Shown piece after piece: positions 11,698-22,323 of a stretch of 64,000 nt of DNA; the stretch's first letter is position 1; every line of letters starts with the position of its first letter. This DNA is from Okapia johnstoni. Taxonomy: Eukaryota; Chordata; Mammalia; Artiodactyla; Giraffidae. The translations under genes were made by a program, and so were the position numbers. Location: the NCBI GenBank assembly GCA_024291935.2, contig CM044317.1, positions 65,462,730 to 65,526,729 of the forward strand, given 5' to 3'. Under the pieces are notes generated by a model that was given only the letters and a program-made list of their open reading frames with translations, made no database searches and was not told the origin of the DNA.

Positions 11698-13348
11698 GTT
11701 TGGAGAACCCAGATCCTGAGCACCCGAATCTTGTCTTGTCTTTGAGAAATACATGTACAAAATAAACAACTCAGGAAGTACACATAGAATGCTATTGCTC
11801 CCAAACACGACGTGCAGACCTCCTTTGAGGAGTCCTGAGTCCTTCCTCTGAGAAGACCAAAGAAAGAGGCAATCGCCTCAATCTGGGCAAACCCTTTATC
11901 TCACAAAGGCAGCATACCCCTTTTTGGGCCAATGTGACGTGAAAGGGCAGGGCAGTGTGCATCTCTTTACCTGGTGGAGAGAGCCTCACTGATCACACTG
12001 ATCACACTGATATTAACTTTCTCCATAGACTCAAACTATATAATTTTTCTCTGAATTCAAGAGAGAAAGAACTGAACTCTTCCTGAGGACAGAACTTTCA
12101 AAAGTAAGACTTCTGAAGGTCTCATGTGGAATCTAGTTATCTTTGAAACTCTTTGTCCTATGGGGTACAAATAATATTGGGCAATGGAGTGAAAAGAACA
12201 ATTTAAAACAAACTTTGAACCCTTTTTTTTTTGCTAAGGGAAGAAAAAAAAATTTTTTTAATTGCTTCATTCTTCCTTAGAAGTAGAAAACAGACTGTAC
12301 TATTTGATCTAACACACAAAAATTTAATTAAAACTGTATATCATGGCCTTTTGAGGAAGAGTGAAAGGAAAGAGAGAGAAAAAATGAGGCTAAAAGGAGA
12401 GAGAGAGGGAGAAGAGGAGATGATTTTCTATCTGGGGTGATGCATGGAAAGAGAGAGGCAGGTTAAGAAGAGAAGAGGGCGTAGGTGGCTGGGAGAAAAA
12501 AAGGGAAGGGGAAGACCAGCATTTTCTCCTGCCTACTCCTCAAAAGTGTGGTTTCCCTTCAGTGAGCCTGCTGTCTAGGACACACTCCTAGATGTGTGTG
12601 GAAACCCTGTCACCTTCTGCTTTCCCTGACCACAGGCCCTGAGGGGCCATCACTTCTGCTTGGTCCCGCCTCCCTCACTATCTTGTCCCATCCACTTCCT
12701 AGGCGGGTCACCCCCGCACCTGCCCAGCGCCTCAGAGAGGGATCCCCTGCTCTAAGAGGAGGACTCAGGGCACAGCAGTCAGAAGACAAGGGTGCTGAAT
12801 GGGGTGTCAAGACTGCTGTGTGCATTTTGAGATACAGATGCAATTAACATTTAATGAATTTTCTTCAGGGGAGTTAGGAGATGTCCAGGTGATGCTTACT
12901 TTCAGGAAATTCACTTTAGAACTGATGAGATTAGGACTGGCTTGATCTAGCCATGGGCCAGAGAGAGAGTCCACACCTTGCCTGACAGCAGGAACTGCAT
13001 GAGCCTTTACTGAGGATTCACCCTTATTCCTGGGGGCACAGTGGGTGAGGCCACTATTTTACAGTACGATTTGATGAAAGTAGATTAAAAATCTTCATGG
13101 ACTCAGTTTTTTTCATTTATACAATTAAAAGACATGAGAACTTCTTCTAAAATCCTATAAAGGGAAAAGTCCTATGAGTTTTGGTGAATTTCTTTGTTCT
13201 TTTTGCAATATTCTAGAGAATCTAGAATCTCTTTGCAATATTCTATGAGATGACCATCCAGGTTCATTTTCAATAACAGTGAGGCAATACATTCCATGAT
13301 ATCCATGTAGAAAAATTTCATTTTAATTTCATTGTGGAGAAGACTTAC
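11698..13348. other. Unassigned sequence with purine-rich tract
   Basis: 11986-12010 holds a 9-base unit (CTGATCACA) repeated two to three times. 12352-12420 is GA-rich simple sequence. 12650-12800 is relatively GC-rich, with opposed ORFs (12596-12847 plus, 12610-12843 minus) that I do not recognise. TTTGCAATATTCTA occurs at 13202-13215 and again at 13232-13245. Confidence 0.4.
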
Positions 13349-13454
13349 CCAGTCAATTTCTGTAACTCCATGTACAGTGAGGCAGAAGGGGTCTGAGCCA
13401 GAGAGACGAAGTCCTAGGTACCCTGCAGGATACTGAAGCAGCAAGGTCACAGGC
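13349..13454 (-). CDS. Candidate internal coding exon, gene unrecognised
   Basis: On the minus strand a pyrimidine tract and CAG (ending at 13455) precede an open 106-base segment, which ends in GACTGG immediately before a perfect GTAAGT donor (13343-13348). Read as one carry-over base plus 35 codons, it contains YPAGYLGLRLSGSDPF and ends in ...EIDW, a composition that looks like folded protein. The segment ends in phase 0. The open frame runs on past the donor for another 55 codons, but that part is AT-rich and looks intronic. No repeat family overlaps it. I cannot name the gene. It could also be a chance match of splice signals or a relic exon. Confidence 0.4.
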
Positions 13455-13726
13455 CTGAGAAGGGAAAGGATGATATTTTTGGTAGGATGATATTATTGAT
13501 GATATTGTAACAGTGACCTGTGCAGACTGCTGACCAGAGACGACAGCGGACTGAGGCCGTCTCAGCTGATGCTCACACGGACGGACAGCGCCATAAGGAC
13601 AGAAGTCCTGATTCCCTGAAATCTGGAGTCTACTGCTCAGAGGAATGGGGAATTCAAAACAGAGAGAGTAAAGTTATAGAGCAACAAAAGATCTTGCATT
13701 TCTTTGCATCAGACTTTAGGGCCTGA
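13455..13726. other. Unassigned sequence with small CpG cluster
   Basis: 13538-13592 has about seven CpGs in 55 bases, against a CpG-poor background. No promoter motif or ORF recognised. Confidence 0.35.
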
Positions 13727-13950
13727 GAATTCCCAGGTGGCGCTAGTGGTAAAGAATCTGCCTGCCCATGCAGAAGATGTAAGAGACATGGATTCAATCC
13801 CTGGGTTGGGAAGATCCTCTGGAGAAGGGCATGGCAACCCACTCCAGTATTCTTGTTTGGGGAAATCCCATGGACAGGGAAGCCTGGTAGGCTATCGTCC
13901 ATAGGATCACAAAGAGTCAGAGATGACTGCAACGATTCACCATGCATGCA
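13727..13950 (+). mobile_element. Bov-tA SINE
   Basis: Head 'ggtggcgctagtggtaaaga' with the 'agatgtaagagacatgg' variant insert, and tail to 'catgcatgcacc'. Slightly diverged at the 3' end. Confidence 0.88.
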
Positions 13951-13994
13951 CCACATATGGACAATGGTCATGGTTATATTGTTTCCTTATTCTG

Positions 13995-14430
13995 TGCTTA
14001 TAGTGGGCTGAACAGTGGCCCCCCAGAAACATGTTCACATCCTAAAACCTGGAGCCTGTGGATGTGAAATTTTTTGGAAAATGGGTTTTTGCAGAAGGAC
14101 AAGGACCTTGAGATGGGGAGGTGATCCTGGAACATGGGGGTAGACCCTCCCAATTCTATGTGTAAGAGACACACAGATGACACACACACGGAAGAGAAGG
14201 GAATATGAAGACAGAAGCAAAGTTACGGAACGTGGACAGCTTCCAGAAGCTGGTCAGAGGCAAGGAATGAAATCTCTCCTGAACCACTGGAGGGAGTGTG
14301 GTCCTGCAGACACCTTGATTGCAAACTTGTGGCCTCCAGAACTGGGAGAGAATACATTTCTGTCTGTCACGTTTGTGTTAATTTGTGAGAGCAGCCACAG
14401 GAAGCCAATCCAGAGACCAGAGCCACCTCT
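13995..14430 (+). repeat. Ancient LTR-like retroelement remnant (MLT1-like?)
   Basis: Blocks 'gtgggctgaacagtggcccc', 'gacaccttgattgcaaactt' and 'ggcctccagaactgggagag', then an A-rich signal 'aatacatttctg', follow the order of a common mammal-wide element. Family name uncertain. Confidence 0.4.
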
Positions 14431-14543
14431 CTGGAGATCTGCCTCACGACTGAGCATGCACTGCCTCCTAGAGCAGCCCTGAGTAAACACTTTTCTTTCT
14501 GTACCTAAGGGTGAATACCCTTCACTTATTTGAAGATTGACAT

Positions 14544-14765
14544 GTATGCATGCTAGGTCGCTTCAGTTGTGTCCCATTCTTTGCGACCCTATGGGCTGTA
14601 GCCCGCCAGGCTCCTCTGTCCATGGGATTCTCTAGGCAAGAATACTGGAGTGGGTTGCCATGTCCTCCTCCAGGGGATCTTCCCGACCCAGGGGTTGAAC
14701 CTGGGTCTCTTACGTCTACCTGCACTGGCAGGTGGTTCTTTACCACTAGAGCCACCTGGGAAGCC
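14544..14765 (-). mobile_element. Bov-tA SINE
   Basis: Reverse-complement tail ('gtcgcttcagttgtgtccc') to head ('accactagagccacctggga'). Flanked by TGAAGATTGACAT (14531-14543) and TGAAGATGGACAT (14766-14778), a 12/13 target duplication. Confidence 0.92.
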
Positions 14766-15080
14766 TGAAGATGGACATAGAATGACAGAATTTTAAAGTA
14801 AAAAGGAGATCTTAGTGATAGTCCCACTGCTTTACACATGAGGGACCTGTGGTCCTCTGCTTGAGGTTGACAAATGAGTCCTGGCCAAGCACAGGGGAAA
14901 ACTGGTCTCTGACTCCCCGTCCAGCGTCCTCTTCTACCCCCTGCTGCCTCCTTGTAAGAGCGAAGTCTGCATCTTACATCTTCTAGTTTCACCTATTCAT
15001 CTACCAATTATATATTGACCACAAACTATGAGCAATTTTCTAGATGTTAGAGATATGACAAATATAAATTCTTATTTTTA

Positions 15081-15542
15081 TTTATTTATTTATTTTTTAT
15101 TCCAGATCCATTTATTCTTTATAGTTTTGCCAACACGGGGACATGCTCCTTCACTAAGACAGGAGCTCTTTCCACTCACTTAACACCCTGTGCTGAAAAC
15201 ACGTGTCCCAAGGTTTCAACTGGGAGACACTCGTTCTCAGGACTAATTTGCAAACCTCATCGACATTCTCCCCTTGCTGCTAAGTCGCTTCAGTTGTGTC
15301 CGACTCTGTGCGACCCCATAGATGGCAGCCCACCAGGCTCCGCCGTCCCTGGGATTCTCCAGGCAAGAATACTGGAGTGGGTTGCCATTCCCTTCTCCAA
15401 TGCATGAAAGTGAAAAGTGAAAGTGAAGTCGCTCATTCATGTCCAACTCTTTGCGACCCCATGGACTGCACCCTACCAGGCTTCTCTGTCCATGGGATTT
15501 TCCAGGCAAGAGTACTGGAGTGGGTTGCCATTGCCTTCTCCG
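15081..15542 (-). mobile_element. Retrocopy: BOV-A2 joined to about 165 bp of other sequence and a poly-A tail
   Basis: The whole segment is bounded by a perfect 14-bp duplication AATTCTTATTTTTA (15067-15080, 15543-15556). On the minus strand it reads: complete BOV-A2 dimer (15541 to 15276), then about 165 bp of non-SINE sequence, an AATAAA signal (15111-15116), then an A-rich tail at 15081-15100. The SINE 5' end coincides with the insertion 5' end. This is either SINE-initiated 3' transduction or a truncated retrocopy of an mRNA 3' UTR that contained a BOV-A2. Confidence 0.75.
15276..15541 (-). mobile_element. BOV-A2 SINE (dimeric Bov-A)
   Basis: Two Bov-A monomers in tandem joined by the 'tgcatgaaagtgaaaagtga' linker (near 15401-15421), with a short 'ttgctgctaag' 3' end. 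It lacks a tRNA head. It is the 5' part of the retrocopy 15081-15542. Confidence 0.9.
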
Positions 15543-15556
15543 AATTCTTATTTTTA

Positions 15557-15970
15557 AAATGAATTTTTATCAGAGTATAGTTGCTTTATAATGTTGTGTT
15601 AGTTTCTGCTGTACAGCAAAATGAGTCAGCTATACATATATATATATCTCCTCTTTTTTGGATTTCCTTCCCATTTAGGTCACCATAGAACACTGGATGG
15701 CTTCCCTTGTGGCTCAGACAGTAAAGAATCAGCCTGCAGTGCAGGAGACCCAGTTCGATCCATGGGTTGAGAAGATTCCCTGGAGAAGGGAATGGCTACC
15801 TACTCCAGTATTCTTGCCTGGAGAATTCCATGGACAGAGGAGCCTGGCAGGCTACAGTCCATGGGGTCACAAAGAGTCAGACACGACTGAACAACTAATT
15901 CTACTATGACTGCTAGAGCACTAAGTAGTGTTCCCTGAGTGAAGTAAGTCAGAAAGAGAAAAACAAAAGT
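15557..15970 (-). mobile_element. L1 3' end with inverted 5' piece, split by a SINE
   Basis: 15557-15694 and 15923-15935 are minus-strand L1 3' UTR sequence. From about 15936 ('cctgagtgaagtaagtcaga') the sequence is L1 in the opposite (plus) orientation up to about 15970. This head-to-head layout is the signature of twin priming. A Bov-tA SINE (15695-15913) interrupts it. Confidence 0.6.
15695..15913 (+). mobile_element. Bov-tA SINE
   Basis: Head 'tggcttcccttgtggctcag' to tail 'acacgactgaacaactaa'. Flanked by TAGAACACT (15686-15694) and TAGAGCACT (15914-15922). Confidence 0.9.
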
Positions 15971-16000
15971 AAATTCTTTTCTTTACAGTATATTTTAGCA

Positions 16001-16025
16001 TGTGTGTGTGTGTGTGTGTGTGTGT
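16001..16025. repeat. (TG)n microsatellite
   Basis: About twelve uninterrupted TG units, then GGGAGGGG. Confidence 0.98.
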
Positions 16026-16196
16026 TGGGAGGGGATGGTAGGAGTGAGAAAAACCATAGAGTACAACAATAACAACAAATTAAAAATTGTTATGAAGAAA
16101 CATCTAAGCTCCAAGCATAGTTACCTACACAGTGTAGGTGCTCAGATGATTGCTTATTAATATTTAGTGATTTAAGTTATTTCCTTTTACCTCCAA

Positions 16197-16397
16197 GTGA
16201 AGTGAAGTGAAGTGTTGCTCAGTCGTGTCCGACTCTTTGCGACCCCATGGACTGTATAGTCCATGGAATTCTCCAGGCCAGAATACTGGAGTGGGTAGCC
16301 TTTCCCTTTTCCAGGGCATCTTCCCAACCCAGGGATCAAACCCAGGTCTCCCACACTGCAGACAGATTCTTTACCTGCTGAGCCACAAGGGAAGCCC
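16197..16397 (-). mobile_element. Bov-tA SINE
   Basis: Starts with the reverse-complement of the tail (GTGAA repeats) and ends with the head 'gagccacaagggaagccc'. Carries the 'actgtatagtccatggaatt' tail variant also found in the two- and three-headed copies. Flanked by TTTTACCTCCAA (16185-16196) and TTCTACCTCCAA (16398-16409). Confidence 0.92.
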
Positions 16398-16409
16398 TTC
16401 TACCTCCAA

Positions 16410-17277
16410 ATCCTGAGGAAATTCCAAGAGTCTTTTAAACTGCAAAAAGCTGTACTGTAACTTGAAGAAGAGACTCCTAACAACATTTCCTTCATGTGTG
16501 ATTATGGTTTCTTGAGAAAGGTCTCCTTTAAAGTAATGTTTATATTACATCTTAAAAATGTACACCTGGCATTTTAGAGTCAAAAAAGATAGATGTAGTC
16601 TCCTTGGACCCACCCAGTATAACAACAGTGATCAAATTCACAGTGTGGAAATCATGCCACACACATGCTCAGTAAAATAATAACTTTAACAAGATTGCAA
16701 ATTAATTAGTAACATTCTGAATCATAGGTACCTAGGCCTGGCACTTAATTTTAACTTTTATATTAACTAAATATTTTCTTACATGTTATGTTTTAGTCAT
16801 TCTTAACAAAGTTTGGCTATGCTAGTGTTTTGTTAATACAAAATATTCCAGCTTTCTTAACACCACTTCTAACAAAATTGTCAGTTAACCTACTGATACT
16901 TGTAATTAACACACTTCATGGCTTTTTTTTTTCCCTTTTAGAACAGAGTCATATTAGTATTTCTAATAGCACTTCAAAAGAATTCCAGTTTAATCCACTA
17001 AAAGGCCATTACAATTAATTGCACAGAGAGTGATTATATCTTTTATGTAGACAAATAATGAGACACCAAGAATGCCAGAGAGACAGAGACAGGCTGTGGA
17101 TACACGATTCCAAATGTTTAGATAAAAATTGAGTATCAAGTTAATTTCTGATTACCTGGATGCTTGCCAGCTTTTGAACAATATTACGTTTAATAGAGTT
17201 TAAAAACCTTCAACTGAAAAATCTTCTGTTTTGTAGGCTGTGTGCACCATGAGGACAAGTATTAGGTCGCTGATAGT
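16410..17277. other. Unassigned AT-rich sequence
   Basis: No repeat family or gene recognised. Short T-run near 16922-16931. Confidence 0.4.
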
Positions 17278-17505
17278 TAGCTCTGTGACTTCAAAACATT
17301 ACTTACCCTCTTTGTGTCTCAGTTGCCTAATCCATAAAATTAGGATAACAATAGTATGTACTTTAGGGACGTTGGTGAAGACTCAATGACATAAATATGT
17401 AGAGGAAATAGAGCACTGGCACTTGGCATAGGCTTTTTGTTGGTTTACCAACGCTTTGCTCAGAGACTGGAATATAGGAGGTGCTTGACAAATGTTTGTA
17501 AACAA
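17278..17505 (+). repeat. MIR SINE
   Basis: 'tctgtgacttcaaaacatta', 'gtgtctcagttgcctaatc', 'aacaatagtatgtacttta', 'gagcactggcacttggca' and 'gaggtgcttgacaaatgttt' follow the MIR order. Confidence 0.7.
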
Positions 17506-17814
17506 GCATAGACAGTAACAGACATAGAGGGAAGTATCTGGAGAGACCCTCCTCCCCAGAAGATGGCTTACATATACATTGACAAAATTAATGCTTCTTT
17601 ATCCAAAAGCAGCAGATTTTAGGGGACAGAATCAGGAAAGTTTCATAAATTAACCTCGTAGTATTTTAACCACTATCAGGACAAAAGTGTCAAGGAGGTA
17701 AAATTTACTGGTTACCCTTCCATTTGCGGGCTTAGTGTCTCTCTAGGCCTTTCAGTGCTTCTCTAAGAGTTACTACTAGCGTGTTAGTGGGCTAGGATTA
17801 AGATAAAAATTCCT

Positions 17815-18260
17815 AGGATTTATTGAGCATACTTAACATGCCAGGACTTCCCTGGTGGGTCAGATGGTAAAGCGTCTGCCTGCAATGCAGGAGACCTGGG
17901 TTCGATCCCTGGGTCAGGAAGATCGCCTGGAGAAGGAAATGGCCACCCTCTCCAGTATTCTTGCCTGGAAAATCCCATGGACAGAGGAGCCTGGTAGTCT
18001 GCAGTCAATGGGGTTGCAGAGTTGGACACAACTGAGTGACTTCACTTTCACTTTCAATGTGCCAGGAACCATATTAAGTATCATACCTGTTTTATCTCAT
18101 TTAACATTCACAACAAACAGGAGAGGGCAGTACTGTTACTTTGACCACTTCATAGAAGAAGACTCAGACATTTAGACAGTCTAACTGACTTGCCCAAGAT
18201 TGTATAATTAAGTTAGCAACAGATGGTCTTCAACCCACTCCAGGCCACTGCAATTCATGT
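17815..18260 (-). repeat. MIR SINE split by a Bov-tA insertion
   Basis: 'tttattgagcatacttaaca' (left of the SINE) and 'accatattaagtatcatac...tctcatttaacattcacaac' (right of it) are adjacent blocks of a reverse-complement MIR. The SINE occupies 17845-18055. Confidence 0.7.
17845..18055 (+). mobile_element. Bov-tA SINE
   Basis: Well preserved head ('gtctgcctgcaatgcaggag', 'ggttcgatccctgggt') and tail. Flanking copies of ATGCCAGGA / ATGTGCCAGGA mark the duplicated MIR target. Confidence 0.92.
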
Positions 18261-19268
18261 TGTTATTTACTGGGTATCTCACATACAGATAGCAGCTTAT
18301 GATATCACACTCAAGAAAGTTGGGACTGCTCCTAAGTTTTCTTCTTAGATTAAGAAGTCAGGAACTGGTTGGATATTATTAGATACACAGGGCTAACTGT
18401 AAATATATTTCTAATTATTTTTCCCATTTTACTTGGTGCAGTGAAATGCCGTTGCTCTTAAGAACTTCAACAAAAATATAGAAAATATAGAAAATAACCA
18501 ATAGAATTGAAGAATCCAATAGCTGAAATAAAAAATGTGCTTGAGGAAAGCAGCAACAGGTTAGATATACAGAAAAAGAAGAACAAGCTACTCCGAGGTT
18601 ACTGGGAGAAAGAAAATAAGAAAGATCAAAGTGAAAATAGATGAAACAGAGACTAAAAAAAAAATTCAATAAAACTAAGAACTTGTTCTTTGAAAAGATA
18701 AAAAAAATTGACAAACCTTTAGCCAGACTCATGAAGAAGAAAAGAGAGCCCCAATAAATAAAACCAGATATAAAAGAGAAGTTACAGCTGTCACCACAGA
18801 AATACAGAGGCTCTTAAGAAAACGCTATGAACAATTATATGTCAACAAATTAGACAGCCTAGAAGAAATAGATACACTTCTAGAAACATAGACTCTTCTA
18901 AGACAGAATCATGGAGAAATAGAAAGAAAATTTGGATAGTCTGATTACTAACAACAAAATTGAATCAGTAATCAAAACCCTCCCAACAAACAAAAGTCTG
19001 GGACCAAATTGCTTTATATGTGATTTATACCAAACATTTAAATAAGGGTTAAAACTCATTCTACTCAAATTATCCCCCAAAAATTGAAGAGGAAGAAACA
19101 CTTTCAAATTCATTTTACAAGGCCATTATGACACTGACACCAAAACCAGTGAAGACACCACAGAAAAAGAAGATTGCAGGCTGATATTCCTGATAAATAT
19201 AGGCACAAAAAAACCTCAACAAAATATTAGTGAACCAAATTCAGCAATACATTTAAAGAATCATACAC

Positions 19269-19494
19269 GAGGGAGAAGGTGAGGGTGGGACGTTCTGAGA
19301 GAATAGCATTGAAACATGTATATTATCATATGTGAAACAGATCACCATTCCAGGTTCGATGCATGAGACAAATGCTCAGGGCTGGGGCAATGGGATGACC
19401 CAGAGGGATGGGATGGGGAGGGAGGTGGGGGGGGTTGCCACTACAATATTGTAAAGTAATTAGCCCCCAACTAAAATAAATTTATTGAAAAAAA
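19269..19494 (+). mobile_element. Young-type L1 3' UTR insertion
   Basis: Ruminant L1 3' UTR ending in an A-run, 5'-truncated and with an internal deletion near 19433. Bounded by AAAGAATCATACAC at 19255-19268 and 19495-19508, a 14-bp duplication of the host L1. Confidence 0.92.
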
Positions 19495-20238
19495 AAAGAA
19501 TCATACACTATGATCAAGTCAGATTCATTCCAGATATGCAGTGATGGTTTACCATCTGAAAATCAATCAACATGATATATCCCATTAACACAAAAAAGGA
19601 TATAAGTCATATGATCATCTCAATAGATACATAGAAAGCATTTGACAAAATTCAACAACAATATATAGTAAAAACTCTCCAGAAATTGGGCATAGAGGAA
19701 AAATACCTCAAATTAATAAAGACTGTATATGAAAAACCCACAGCTAGCATCATACTCAATGATGAAAATCTGAAATCTTTTCCTGTAAGGTCAGGAACAA
19801 AGCAAGGATGTCCATTCTTACCACTTTTATTTAACACAGTATTGGAAGCCCTGGCCCCAGCAATCAGACAAAAAAAAAGAAAAGACTTCCATGTTGGTAA
19901 AAAAGAAGGAAAGTTGTTAGTATTTATAGATGACATGATACTGCAAATAGGAAACCTACAGATTTCACCAAAACACTATCAGAACTAATAAAGATTCAGT
20001 AAAGCTGCAGGATATAAAATTAATATATAGAAATCTACTTTACTTTTATACACTAATAATGAAGAGTTAGAGAAATAAAGGAAACAATCCCATTTACAAT
20101 CACATCAAGAAGAACAAAATATCTTGGAATAAGTTTAACAAGAAGGTTACATTTTCATACCTGTACTCTGAAAACTATAAGACATTGGTGAAAGAAATTG
20201 AAGATGGCATACATATATGGAACGACATAGCATACTCA

Positions 20239-21401
20239 GGGATCAAACTGCCAACATCCGCTGGATCATCGAAAAAGTAAGAGAGTTCCAGAAAAACATC
20301 TATTTCTGCTTTATTGACTATGCCAAAGCCTTTGACTGTGTGGATCACAATAAACTGGAAAATTCTGAAAGAGATGGGAATACCAGACCACCTGACCTGC
20401 CTTTTGAGAAATCTGTATGCAGGTCAGGAAGCAACAGTTAGAATTGGACATGGAACAACAGACTGGTTCCAAATAGGAAAAGGAGTACGTCAAGACTGTA
20501 TATTGTCACCCTATTTATTTAACTTATATGCAGAGTACATCATGAGAAATGCTGGGCTGGAGGAAGCACAAGCTGGAATCAAGATTGCCGGGAGAAATAT
20601 CAATAACCTCAGATATGCAGATGACACCACACTTATGGCAGAAAGTGAAGAAGAACTAAAGAGTATCCTGATGAAAGTGAAGGAGGAGAGTGAAAAAGTT
20701 GGCTTGAAGCTCAACATTCAGAAAACTAAGATCATGGCATCCGGTCCCATCACTTCATGGCAAATAGATGGGGAAACAGTGGAAACAGTGGTTGACTTTA
20801 TTTTTCTGGGCTCTAAAATCACTGCAGATGGTGATTGCAGCAATGAAATTAAAAGATACTTCCTCCTTGGAAGGAAAGTTATGACCAACCTAGACAGCAG
20901 ATTTAAAAGCAGAGACATTACTTTGCCAACAAAGGTCCGTCTAGTCAAGGCTATGGTTTTTCCAGTAGTCATGTATGGATGTGAGAGTTGGATTCTAAAG
21001 AAAGCTGAGCACAGAAGAACTGATGCTTTTGAACTGTGGTGTTGGAGAAGACTCTTGAGAGTCCCTTGGACTGCAAGAAGATCCAACCAGTCCATCCTAA
21101 AGGAGATCAGTCCTGGGTGTTCATTGAACGGACTGATGTTGAAGCTGAAACTCCAATACTTTGGCCACCTGATGCAAAGAGCTGACTCATTTGAAAAGAC
21201 CCTGATGCTGGGAAAGATTGAGGGAAGGAGAAGAAGGGGATGACAGAGGATGAGATGGTTGGATGGCATCACTGACTCAATGGACATGGGTTTGGGTGGA
21301 CTCAGGGAGGTGGTGATGGACAAGGAGGCCTGGCGTGCTGTGATTCACCAGGTCACAAAGAGTTGGACACGACTGAGTGACTGAACAGAACAGAACAGAA
21401 C
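20239..21401 (+). mobile_element. BovB LINE (copy 2), 5'-truncated
   Basis: 1163 bp from the middle of the reverse transcriptase to the 3' tail, ending in GAACA-type repeats. Flanked by CATACTCA at 20231-20238 and 21402-21409. Inserted in the old L1 in the same orientation as its host and opposite to copy 3, about 0.9 kb away. Confidence 0.93.
20254..21372 (+). pseudogene. BovB reverse transcriptase, disrupted
   Basis: RTE-clade RT remnant. The frame at 20217-20441 carries FIDYAKAFDCVDHNKL (fingers/palm start) and then shifts: this copy reads AAACTGGAAAATTC where copy 3 has AAACTGTGGAAAATTC, a loss of two bases near 20354. The long frame 20314-21243 (309 codons) holds the rest of the palm with the catalytic YADD at codons 101-104 (20614-20625), followed by the thumb and C-terminal region. 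An in-frame TGA at 21241-21243 ends it early, after which the family-typical tail continues to the 3' end. The endonuclease domain is missing through 5' truncation. Not able to encode a working enzyme. Confidence 0.9.
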
Positions 21402-22323
21402 CATACTCATGGATTAGAAGAATCAATATCATTAAAATGTTTCAATTACTCAAAGCAATTTATGGGTTCAATGCAATCCATTTCAAAATTCTAATGGCAT
21501 TTTTCATAGGACTGGGACAAATCCTAAAATTTGTATGGAACCATAAAAACTCTAAGTAGCCAAAGCAATTTTGAGAAACATGAACAAATCTGGAGCATCA
21601 CATTCCAAGACTTGATAGTACAAAGTTACAGTAATCAAAATAGTATGGTACTGACACAACAAACAGACATATGTCAATAGAGCAGAATAGGGTCCAGAAA
21701 TAAACCCACACTTCTATGGTCAACTAATTTATGACAAAGGAATCAAGAATATACAAACGGGGACAAGACAATCTCTTCAATAAATGGTGTTAAGAAAACT
21801 CAGCAGCTACCTCCAAAAGAAACAAAGTAGACCACTTTCTTACACCATATGCAAAAATAAACTTGAAATGAATTAAAGACTTAAATGTAAGTCCTAAAAC
21901 CATAAATCTTCCAGAGGAAAACATAGGCTGTAATCTCTTTGACATTGGTCTTAGAAATATTTTTTTGAATTTTTCTCCTCAGGCAAGGACACAAAAGCAA
22001 AAATAAGCAAATGAGACTACATTAAATGAAAAAGTTTTTGCACAACTAAGGAAACCATCAAGATGGTGAAAAGGCAGCCTACTGAAGGGGAGAAGATAGT
22101 TGCAAATGACATATAAGGGGTTGACATCTGAAATATATAAAGAATGTGACCAAATCAATGTCAACAAAACAAAGACCTTGATTAAAAGTGAGTAGAGGAC
22201 CTGAACAGATACTTTTCCAAAAAAGACATACAGATGGCTAACAGCCACAGATGCTCAATATAGCTAATCATCAGGGAAATGCAAGTCCAAAATCACAGTG
22301 AGATAACACACATCTGTCAGAAT

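Noticed and set aside
14522..14992. 156-codon minus ORF
   Set aside because: Its core is a translated Bov-tA SINE (residues such as NPLQYSCLENPMDRGAW recur at many SINEs here).
20314..21243. 309-codon ORF as a host gene
   Set aside because: It is the BovB reverse transcriptase (YADD at codons 101-104) in a truncated copy with a frameshift upstream and an early TGA.
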